Shown here: positions 30,101 to 42,100 of the stretch, in pieces
How the letters are laid out: every line of letters starts with the position of its first letter
How positions within the stretch are numbered: the first letter of the stretch is position 1
DNA from: Patiria pectinifera
Taxonomy: Eukaryota; Echinodermata; Asteroidea; Valvatida; Asterinidae
Direction: 5' to 3'
Assembly: GCA_029964075.1 (NCBI GenBank)
Contig: CM057133.1
Span: 14,966,699-15,030,698, forward strand
Length of the DNA: 64,000 bases
Notes under the pieces: generated by a model
Database searches by the model: none
What the model was told of the DNA's origin: nothing
Seen by the model: the letters and a program-made list of their open reading frames with translations, nothing else
Translations under genes and position numbers: made by a program

Positions 30101-33100
30101 ACAAGGGTTTCGAGATTCCAGGTTCAAAAGTGAAGGTGAGGTCTTAACAGAAGTCATGAGATGAATATGCAACCAAAAAAAAAAAGTATTTCGTGAAGAC
30201 GCAACGCCACGAAACGTTTTCAAGGCATCAACTTTATTACCTTCGCCAGAGTCATCCGGAGCTGAATGGACGCAATACATATTGTAATCAGGACAGCAGT
30301 CGCCGTAATTTGGACACACGGAATCACAATAGCATCCTCCTTGACTGCCGAAAGTGTGACATCGGTACTGACAAGAAGCTGAAAGAGTAGAAACAAAACA
30401 AAACAAACTTGATGCTATAAATAACGTCAGCCACACCACGAAGTAACACCAAAGTGGACAAGAGTTCGCGCTTTGTGCGCGTATTTTCGAGAACCGAGTG
30501 ATTTTCGCTTTCACGAAGTGACACTCATGTACACCGTGCATGTTGAATCGGTTTTGTTCGTTTCACGAAGTTACTCTTATCATTATTTCACCACTTTGAG
30601 GGCTTTTAATTAAAATTTTCTGTGATCCTACAAGAATACGGATTAACTTCATTCCTGTCAAAACGTTTTAAAACGCTGCTATCCAAATATCATTTCCGTA
30701 ACAGTGTTGTAACTTTGTGAAAACGAGAATCGTTCGCGCCAGTGTCCGATGTCTAAAATATCTACTTATTTTTGGTATTATATAAGACGTGCACCCATAA
30801 TTCACATTTGTATAAGTCACATTCCATCATAATTAAATGTTATATTGTAAATTAGTACATGTATATTTCAATTTCCTTCAGTATTTCTACTATTATGCCA
30901 AGTAATTAATTAATCAATTAATTTATTGACCACTGATTTAAATTATAGCTCTAATTGTTGTTTATTTCATAAGTTATTCACAAACGGGACCAGGCTCTGT
31001 ATAAGCTTTGGCTTTTTTCCTGGTTCCCCCATCTGTCACCATTTATGTTTAAATTGATCAGAGTGTTGTACATGTACTAGCATTATATTAAGTTTAGTTA
31101 TTGTTATATTATATAAACTGTTGCATTTGCATTATATTATGTGACAAATGGAAATAACAATACAATACAAAACAATGTGCGGGCGCACACCTGAGTGTTA
31201 CATCGTGAAGCCAACATTTGCATTAAGTGGTTTTCACAAAGTAACACTGAAGTGGATTTTGATGTTACTTCGTGGTGTCGTTGATGGTAATGTAACAGTG
31301 CATTAAATGGTATTTAATATATCTTCAGTAGAATATGAAGGCACTTACCATCACCAGGGACGTCATTTTCAGGTTGGCGTGTGCAAAGAACTGTGAAGTC
31401 TGAACAGCAGTCACCATACGATGTACACGCTGAGTCACAATAGCATCCTCCTTGACTGCCCCAGGAGTAACAGCGATTCAAGCAAGTTCCTGAAACGAGG
31501 AGGATGTAGGTCCAGTGATTATGACGCCGCTTGGCTTAGTCAATTACAATGACAACAAAACTATTCACAAGAAAATAATGATCACAAGATCTCGATTTAG
31601 TTAAAATTTCGAACGAGATTTTAACATATTGAAGATCGTTATGAGAAAAACCCACTGTAGGCCTACTTCATAGAAAGGGCGATAGCAGTGAGACTTTTCA
31701 GGCTTTCTTTTTTTTAAGGGGCTGCAGGTCGGCTAATGAGGTGCTTGTTTTATGTCCTCTTCAATGTTTTGTTATGGTCCATATTGATTTAACTACAACA
31801 TACAAACTCAGTCGTGTCCAGCATAGGTCTATGCTTAATTACCTTCGCCGCCTGTCGTGGAGTGGACGCAGTAGATACTGTAATCTGGACAGCAGTCGCC
31901 GTAACTTGGGCAGACGGAATCACAGTAGCAACCTCCTTGACTGCCACTGGTCAAACATCGGAACTGACAAGAAGCTGTGAAAGAGGTCATGCAGAAAAAG
32001 AGCAGCTTTTACCGGGAATGTAAACTTGACACAATCAGTATCAACACGAATTCGTATATCGTTTCATCACGTAGCCGTTACAATGAGTCGATCTTTTACG
32101 GCAATGACATCTTTTAGAGCAATATGTCTACCTTGTCCCAAATTAATCTAATTCCCAATTGTATTTGAGAACAAAGACCGATTGTTTTTAAATTTTTTTA
32201 ACTTGTTAGATAAAAGAAATTTAAAAACTGTTATGGCTTCTATTTTAAGCATTCCTATTTTAATGCGGGCGTAAGAAAAATACTTGAATTAGAAGCACCT
32301 ACCATCACCAGAGACATCAGTTTCAGGTGCACGTTTGCAAATAGAATCGAAGTCCGAGCAGCAATCACCGAAAGAGGTACACGCCGAGTCACAATAACAT
32401 CCTCCTTGACTGCCCCAGGAGTAACATCGATCAGCACATGTTCCTAGTACAAAACAAGGGAAATCTTAAATCGCTCTCTGATTCAAACAGCTTGAATAAT
32501 AATAAAAAACAGTTTTATCATCAGCTCGGACAACGTTTTTTTTGGCTGAAGTAAAACAATGCTTCAAATTCATAGACCTCTGTTACTGCCTCATCACAAT
32601 TTGTGCAAGGGACGTCAATGCGACATCCGAAAGTCATAATTTCACAACTTGAGATGATGAGGACCGTAAAACCTATGGGAGGCAAGTCTCAATATAATTA
32701 TAGAGGTCTTTACACTACTGGTATAAGGCATTAAGGTATAAGGCACATTCGAGGTTTGCGTTCTAGAATAAGTCAACTAAAAAAAGTGTTTCTATGTAGG
32801 TTTTATACCACCAGAGCCGCTAGGCGTTGAATGGACGCAATAGATACTGTAGTCAGGACAGCAGTCGCCATAATTTGGGCAGACAGAGTCACAATAGCAT
32901 CCTCCTTGACTGCCACTGGTCAAACATCGGAACTGACAGGAAGCTGCAATAGAGGGCAAATAGGAAACACTTTTTGAACTACAATTCAATGCAGAAATTA
33001 CAAAGTCTTCTGCAGTGATTGTACTAATTTCTTTGTGGCGTTTCACTAGAAGCAAGTTTAAAAGAAGTGAGAACAAACTCGTCAGCTGACTTCCTCTCTC

Positions 33101-36100
33101 CCCCGAAAAAAAAAAAAACACACAAAAAATGTAAAGCCCACTTTAACGCCAAAGACCTTTGAAACACTTAAGAAACTAAAAAAACTTTCTAAAAATTAGA
33201 TTCTAAGCATCCCTCCCCGTTTTCTTTTGGGCAATAAACCGTATCAAATGAGGAAGTACAACGAGGAGTGCTGTGGCCTCGTGGTTAAGGGCATTGGATT
33301 CATGGCCCAATGATCAGGGGCAATAATAATGTGAAGTGCTTTGATCTAATAGTTGAAAGCGCTATATAAGAACCTGTTATTATTTATATACTTACCAGCT
33401 CCTAATGCATCGTTTTCGGGTTGACGTGAGCAAATGGTTGTGAAGTCTGAACAACAGTCGCCCCAGTACGTACACGCGGAGTCGCAATAGCATCCTCCTT
33501 GACTGCCCGAGGTGTAGCATCGATCAACACAGGTGGCTGTCATAGGGATAGATTATACATAAATTAGAAATAACCTTACTTTTTTTCTGCCATTTAATGG
33601 ATGAGGTAAGGGGTCAGAACATTTTGTTGAACTCTTCAACTGAATGAAAGAAGTACGTGCGTATATCGTCAACAATTACCTTCACAATGCTGATGATCAG
33701 CCACACATCAAGACTTTAGTTTCCTAACTAACATTGTGGGTTTGTGACAACATGTTCTTGTTGATGAAAGGTGTGCTAGACCATTATCTTCGCTCGTACC
33801 CCCCTGCCCTGCAAACAGGACGCTGGGATACTCTGATGAATTTACGCTCTGATTGGTTGGATTTTGCGTGACCTGTGACCTGCGCGTCATCACGGTCATG
33901 ACTCTGCAAGGTTTGAAACGGCCGTTAAGACTGGTTCATTACTCTTTTATTCCAGTTTAGAGATGTTTTTTTATTCGTTGAAAAGCGTAATAATGTAGGA
34001 AATTCTGTAAAACTTATCCGTGTTGTAAATTTACAATTCCCGTCACTTGCTCCGTTTCGAATCACGAACGGTCGGATTGCATTATGCGACGCTCAAAATT
34101 TTGTCCACATGGTCCGCAATGAAGCAGAAATCACATCCGGTATGGAACGTGTGAATTTCTATAGGAAGTTTTCGGATAGCATTTGCGCACATTGTCTAAC
34201 TGCGGTCTTGAACAGCTGCAGCCAGATGCTTTATACATAGGTCATAGGCCACTTCCTTCACAAGATTCTGTGAAGCTCATCAGAGTATCCCAGCGTCCTG
34301 TTTGCAGGGCGGGGGTACGAGCTAAGACCATTATCATGTTGCGGCCATCTTGATTTTTTCCCCATTCAAATCAACGTCACCAAATCGAGGCTCAGTAATG
34401 AAAAATAGTCTGGTTCCTTTTTTTGTACAAAAACACATTATCATTCAGTACCGCCATTGGATACAGGGAACATGACTGAAATGATGGCAGCATGATAAAG
34501 GTCTATTGTGGACAAATCAAGACAATGACATGAATCTGCGGTTAAAACGGACAAAATATATCAGATCAGCACACTTCATGGATTGATTAACCTTGAATTT
34601 ACATTTTTTTTTAATCCATGTTTAGCTTGAACCACAATGGCCACATTACCTGCACCCGAGGGGTCCCCCGGCGAATGCATACAAAGCGTATCAAAGTCCG
34701 AACAGCAGTCGCCGAGTTGAGAGCATAGTGAATCACAAAAACATCCGCCCTGGCTCCCAGAATGGTAGCACCGGAAATGACAAGTGGCTGGAATAATAAA
34801 ATTTCAACATTGTAAAAACTGACTGCACCTCATGCACCTGTATACTAGCACATTTTGTCCCCAAATCATGCACACTTGAGGATCTTGACAGCAACCTGGG
34901 GCAGTTGAGGTTATATTTGTAACTACACAAAGTGAAGCTCAAGTGGGGTGTTAGGAGGTTGCCAGTTATGTTTCACACGCTGTACTTGAAGCACATGGGG
35001 TGACAGTCGGCTTAACCTCGTGTGTGTGTCTTACCCAACATTGACACTTCACGTAAAATGAGGCAGTTGAGGTTATATTTGTAACTACACAAAGTGAAGC
35101 TCAAGTGGGGTGTTAGGAGGTTGCCAGTTATGTTTCACACGCTGTACTTGAGGCACATGGGGTGACAGTCGGCTTAACCTCAGGTGTGTGTCTTACCCAA
35201 CGTTGACACTTCACGTAAAATGAGGCAGTTGAGGTTATATTTGTAACTACACAAAGTGAAGCTCAAGTGGGGTGTTAGGAGGTTGCCAGTTATGTTTCAC
35301 ACGCTGTACTTGAAGCACATGGGGTGACAGTCGGCTTAACCTCGTGTGTGTGTCTTACCCAACATTGACACTTCACGTAAAATGAGGCAGTTGAGGTTAT
35401 ATTTGTAACTACACAAAGTGAAGCTCAAGTGGGGTGTTAGGAGGTTGCCAGTTATGTTTCACACGCTGTACTTGAAGCACATGGGGTGACAGTCGGCTTA
35501 ACCTCAGGTGTGTGTCTTACCCAACGTTGACTCTTCACCTGCATCAACTTGTTCGATTCACGCGTGCATGACGCTGAATCACTTTTTACAGTGAATATAT
35601 TCAGGTTCCCACAGAAATCTTAAAATGAAATTCCATGACTAATTCTTACGCTGTTTTAATAATATCTTAGGAACCAATTCACAATACACTTGCAAGTTAT
35701 TACATTATTAAAGGTCTATGCAGTGTGCAAGTGCCATCGTGATAACCCCCACCTCCCCCCAACAACCATCCGATCCTCTCCCATTTTCCAAGTTGAACTT
35801 ACACGACTTAGTCCCCAAACACTTATAAGGCTTCCTGTCATCGTCCCCGCATTACTATTGCAAAGCCTTGAAAACTCAACATACAACGATACAAACTGCA
35901 CTCAATGACAACCAAGCATCCCGCATCATCACGTACGAGTGAAGGATTTCAAGATATTTCCCATGACTTTTGTCTAGTGAACTGAACATTAAACTTCTGT
36001 TATAAGATTCCCCCGGGTTTTAATGTTGATATTCTGGCTCGCTGGCGTACTCTCTAAATTCGTACGAGTGAAATTAGGGACTAGACGTTTTAGAGTGAAA

Positions 36101-39100
36101 TCACTCTCATTTTCGATTGAAAAAGTCTGAAAAAAAAGGATCACCTCAGACGAAGCTCGAGTGAAAACTCGATCTTTACGATTAAAGGAATTTCACTCTA
36201 AAACGTCTACTACCCGACTGTGGGATTAAATTTTTACTCAAGATGGAGTGAATTTTCACTCTTTGGAATTTAGAGAGTATTCTTTGGAGGATTCATGGAT
36301 ATCAACAATGTGATATTTACCTCCTCCAAAGACATCCTGAACGGATGAGTGGGTACACAGCGAAGTGAAGTCTGGACAGCAATCGCTATAATATGAACAG
36401 TCCGTGTCACAGAAACATCCTCCTTGACTGCCTTTGGTATAGCATCGACCAGAGCAACTCACTGAAACGGTGAAACCAAGAGCAAGTAAAGGTTTGGTTT
36501 TGGTTTCAGCCAACTGACTTGAATAAATCACTGGACCTAGATAACACCAAATCGGGCGAAAATTGTGAAATGTCGAGAGGAGAATGATTTTGTAACGAAG
36601 CCGTACCGTACGCTGCAGGACATTCCGCATATGAGTGCTCTTCAACGGTCACCTCAGCAAGCTGCAAGACTGCAAAAGTGACACCAGGCCTGGAGGGGTC
36701 TATGTCCACACTCAAGTATCTGGCCAACCGTGCTGGGTCACACGGGAATTGAGTCACTGCACCGTCGGCGGACTGTGACGCTGTAGCTGGTAAACCGCAC
36801 GGTTGGTTCTCCACGTAGTTTGAGCTCATACCTGCGCGTACCACCGCTCCTAGGAATCGCTTCTGCCCTATACTCAGCAACATCAATTAAAAGAATACAG
36901 TACTCAAAACAAACAAAATGCTGTCAACTTATTTGCAGTTATCTTAGCAAGGACTGATGGAGTCACTACCAATACCAATCTGTTTAAATACCAAATTGGA
37001 AAATCTAACGCACTTTAACTAATAGCCATACATACCACAACATAGTTTTCGGATTTGGACGGTGATTGTACCCAAGCAGTGGGTGGTGATCAAGTCCACT
37101 TGCCACCACGGATGTGGATCATGAGGAATAGCTGCAATAAGACAATGAAACCTAATGTTTGGTGTTTTCTCCAATGATAGCTGACGACGACGTGCCTAAA
37201 AATCGTGCACGCGAATGAAGCTGTTGTTACAGGTCTACCATATTTAAAAGAAATTACCGCTAAACTTTAAGTAATACTTTAAAATAAAGATAACAATAAA
37301 AAAACACAAAAACACAACGGTAATATCAAGCAACATGGAGGGGGAATACTTAATATAACGGGAGGACTCAAAATTGGATGAGAAACAAACGAACATAACA
37401 ATAAAAGAAGACAACTCGTAGAAGAATCTAAGATCAAAGGCCAAAAAAAAAAGAAGAAGAATATTACAGTACTGTAAAGACTCACCGGTGTGTGCAAATG
37501 TGTCGGTATTACCATCTAAAGCTTTTTCTGGCGGGAAGAGTAGGCCGTTCTGGTAAGGTGTGCTTTGTGTAGCTGGCTTTCCAATTAAAGAAAGAGCTTC
37601 AAAAGAGAAACAAACAAAATGGCATTTATAAGCAAAAACAATAATTCATTACCCCAGCGTTGTGCTTTACAACGACCAAAACAAAAAGAGAAAAAGGGAC
37701 AACTCAAACAGAAATTTAAAAGTGTTCTCCGAGAGGTTCGTATAAAAAAGAATACGTATCTTATCAAATTAACCCATGGAGCCATTACTGGACCAAGCCC
37801 AGTCTAATGTGGCTTTCGCGAACCCGTGAATCCCCGGTTCGTATTCATGAGCCCCCTACTAAGATAATGGCTATTTAATCAGTTGACGACCATAAATATG
37901 TTCTTGATAAGCACTCAGGCTATCCCCAATGTATATGCGTCTGTTGTTTACAGCCAGCCTGCCTCCCATCAGAATTTGAGTGATGAGTGATGCGCCAGTT
38001 AAGTGCTGGAAAGCTACCTACAGCTAAGAAAGCCACTTTAGTCTGGGCTTGGTCCAGTAATGATATAGCGTTCTTCATGAGAAAACAAGAGTGAATGAAA
38101 CAAATCAAAGGCGAGAATGATCTTAATTGATTTACCTCCACCAGTTGCACACTCCAGGTATGGGTATTCCAGCAGGGTCACCTCAGCAAGCATCAAGACT
38201 GCGGTAGTAACCCCAGGCAAAGATGGATCTATGTCCACACTCACATATCTGGCCAACCGTCGTGGGTCACACAGGAAATCATTCACTGCCCCATCGGCAG
38301 ACTGATCGGCTGTAGCTGGCGAACCACATGGTTGGTTCTCCATGTAGTTAGAGCTGTGACCGGCGCGAACTACAGCACCAAGGAAACGATATTCTCCTAA
38401 AAAACGAGATGATCAAAGAAATATCATGGAGAGTTAACTAAAAACACTTATGAGGAGTGTGACAAAACATGGGCAAGTCTTTGAAAATAAATTTAAAAGA
38501 TACAAACAGGATTTTGTTATTCTATATGGGTGTAAAACACAAGCACTATGACATATTGATTCATTTACATTTTGTTACCAATTAATGAATCCAACAGACA
38601 TAATATCAAATTAACCTCATTTGCTTATAAAAAAAAACTCAATAAAAGTGTTCACAATGAAATTGGTCTTAACCCTAGTCTTTGATCTTAACAGAGTGTT
38701 TTCATATGACTGCAATTATACAGTTTACCCACCGCAGCAGCCTTTCCGTATACTGACAGTAACTCTTCCTAAACAGTGATCATTCTCCAAGTCCACTCTC
38801 CACCATGGATGCGAATCCCCAAAAGTGGCTGCAAAGTAACAAGGATTGCAAATTATTATAACGTCTTATTTCACCATAATGATATAAAGAATGAAGCATG
38901 CAGGAAAGATATTTAACCTGCTGCAAAGTATTTAACAAGGATTGCAAATGTGTAAGAATATTATTGTATTACGTCTTATTTTACCATGTATCCATATGCT
39001 GGCGTGATATTAAACTGAACTGGTCAATGCAGGCTTGATAATTAAACTTAATTGTTCAATGCTGTAATCATTTATTGCAACGAACGACGACAGAAATCGA

Positions 39101-42100
39101 AGAGGCATTTACCAGGCCTGAAGTAGACCTATTCTCGACTCACCGGTGTGTGCAAATGTGTCGTTATCACCATCTAAAGCATTTCCTGCTGGGTAGGATG
39201 AACTGTATGAGGTGCTTTGAGCGGCTGGCTTTCCAATGACCGAAAGAGCTTTAAAGATGAAAGAAATGAATCAACTTAAGTGGCGTTCATACAAATGCTT
39301 TGACACAATTATACAGGGTGAGTCCAAAAAAGCGAAACCCTAATGTCGAGACCATTGTTTTCTACATGTAGCACTTTCAAAATCTAGGATATGAAAGCCC
39401 AATTCATACGATTTCATTTAGTACAAGAATAATTCAAATCACTCATGTAATTTTCAAGTTGGTAATTTTAAACCTTAACCACCGTTTTAAAGTTCAACCA
39501 CAGATCACAAGAAAGGTAAGTGTTCTTTCAGCAAAATGAAAACAAATCCCGTAGGATGTGTGTGAGTTGTTTTTATTTTGCTGAAAGAACGCTCGTCTTT
39601 TTGTGATCCGTGGACAGAACTTTAAAACAGGGGTTGTGTTTACAATTCCTTAACTTGGAAAGTACTTGAGTGATTTAAATGATTCTTCTACTAAACGAAA
39701 GTTTATGAATATGAATTGGGCTTTTATATCCTAGAGTTTGAAAGTGCTATATGCAGAACTTCACTAAACAATAGTCACGACATATGGGTTTTGTATTTTG
39801 TGACTCGCCTTGTATAACAACACTTAAACTACATAATCATATAAGTACACACACAGATGACATTTTGTGCTTTGTATACGGGGTGAGTCAAACAGAAAGT
39901 GACCTGGATTACACATTTTTTTTCTAAAAAAGTAATCAAATTTTGACACACCAAGCAAGCATGTCCTAAAAGAGCATGTTTTTTCTTCCACTCATCTGAA
40001 GAAAAAAAAAATTAATGAAGTTGATCCATTCCATCAGAAGATAGCAGTACTCAAATAACCCATTTAATAGCTATTCAGAGAATGCAATAAGAAGCATTTG
40101 CGATTAGTGAGGATTATCTATGACACACAAGCATTCAAATACAAATGACATTTCAATAATTGAAATCGAGATTGAAACATGATTTTCACAGTCCGATTTT
40201 GTGTTTTGAATAAGAGGAAGAAGTAATCTCTCTTTTCCCCTGAAAAAGTGCTGGTGATTTTTGTTGATGTTTTCCTTTACAAGTTCTCGTTTATTCATTG
40301 AGGTGGGAAAATGTTCGCGTTTCATTGTATACTCGATGGGTCTGCATCAGTTCGTAGAACGGTACGAGATCACTGGCGGACAGCCCAGTTTTGTGTGTTT
40401 TTTTCACAGAAATAGACATAACCTTGGAATAGGGTATGCAAATTACGTATAATGTTCACAGTTAAAAGGTAAGAAGAGGTGCATTTTAATGAAATGAAGC
40501 AAGCCCAATAATTTAGATAATATTTTTTTTAAATGTGGCTTTTTTTTTCAAATACTGCCACCAATTTGTTGTAGAATTAAGTTAGTCCGCATTTTGTATG
40601 CAATCCATTACACACCCATGAACGGGTACAAGGCTAGTCTGGTTCTCTGACCTTACAATTCCCGGACGTCTATAAATTGCTCCGTTTCATCTGAAGTGGG
40701 GTCTGGGAACCAGACTACAAAAACAGGATTGTTTTTCTAGTATCTATGAACACAAAACTTCAAAAAAGTTAGTGAAACAATATTTGCTATAAAATATATA
40801 CCCCGAAATTGATCCATCACTGGAAAAAAAAGCAAAAGCAAATGCCGAATAATCCATTTAACAAGATACATGAACCGGGTCAAACATTAGACAAAGAAAC
40901 ACTTCAGCCCCCCCCCCCAAAAAAAAATAGCCAGAATAATAATGGAAAAATATACCTGTACAGTATATTTCGTCTTCTGGGAGCCTGCAACGGGACAGAA
41001 AATCTGAACAGCAGTCACCAAAATGTGTGCACAGTTCATCACAAAAACATCCTCCCTTACTGCCTTTGGAAAAGCATCGACCAGCACAGGTCGCTGTGGA
41101 GAAAGGACATTATGTCACATATATCAAATCTTTGAGGTAGCTCATACATTCTCATTGCGAGGAATTACAAGAATAATATGATTCTTCTGAAAGGGTCCAT
41201 GTAATGAATTTTTCCTAGGAACGCATTGTGTGTAACTGTCTACTCTTCGTAAATCTGTAGACAACGTTTTGATATCCCTTTTTCGGTTGATACGTTTTTT
41301 GAAAAGTGCACGTCTTTTCATGCTTTTCTGGTCAACTGAGGCTGCTGTTTTTGTGATGTCATTTCAGGAAAAAACTGTTCAGGTTATGGGTTTTGCGCTA
41401 TAATTGAGAGCCCAAAAAGTTGCTCAATGAAACGTTTGAGAACATATGTTGTGCACTGATCGTAAATATATGAAAACCATTTGATATCCCTATTTGGTTA
41501 ATATTATTGAAAAGTGCAGTTCTTTTCAAGCATTTTTCGACAACTGAGGGCGCTGTTGCTGCAATATCATTTCAGGAAGACACTGTTCAGTTATGGGTTT
41601 TCTGTTAAAAATTGTGAATCCAAAAATTTACTCTTTGAAAACATTTGTGAAAAAAGGTTGTGTATTGGAAGATTGTCATATACTGACACAATAACGAATC
41701 ACCAACGAAAAAATATACATCAGCAAAATATCCAAAATTCTGGCGTGCAGAAATATAGCTGCAACATTCAGATTTCTGCCTGAAATGACATCACAATTTG
41801 CTCGCAAATGCGGACATTTCATTAGGCACAAAAGTACCATAGAAAATGGCTAAATGCAAACTGAAAATAGGATTTAATTGGGACACAAAGGTGTTTTTTT
41901 TTCAAAGACTGCTGTCAAACCATTACAGGCCCTTAAAGTACGATAGGCTTTAATTTTTTAATAGAAGACGAAAAAACAACTCGACTTTGTATGCGGTGTA
42001 TAATCAAAACTACATTCTTTATGGTAAATTAAAAAAACCTTACAAGTCATCACAAATAAACAAACAAACAAACAAACAAACACCCCAACAAACAAACAAA

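Larger units (their letters stand above)
38136..39248. repeat. 1.1 kb segmental duplicate covering F7 (partner 43988-45102)
   Basis: Introns between the F7 exons match those of F5 with about 3 percent difference in the stretches I compared, with offset 5852-5854. The a and c exons differ by about 10.5 percent. Confidence 0.85.
39249..40955. other. Intron between S4 and F7, filled with mobile elements
   Basis: 1.7 kb holding the TA-flanked foldback element (39312-39814), a second GGGTGAGTCA-type repeat (39885-40450) and an 85-bp palindrome (40634-40718). No exon was recognised. Confidence 0.7.

Noticed and set aside
30965..31035. Third copy of the 85-bp palindromic element (GGGACCAGGCTCTG ... 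CCTGGTTCCCCC)
   Set aside because: Only the ends look similar; the ATTTATAGACGTC centre is absent, so chance or a very decayed copy is equally likely.
1..36461. CRISPR-like array, because of regularly spaced conserved units
   Set aside because: The units are coding exons of about 140 bases with splice sites, and spacing is irregular; the sequence is eukaryotic.
37244..37515. Two hydrophobic minus-strand open frames suggesting a membrane protein
   Set aside because: Hydrophobicity comes from A-rich plus-strand intron sequence; the segment lies between F8 exons a and b, which are well supported.
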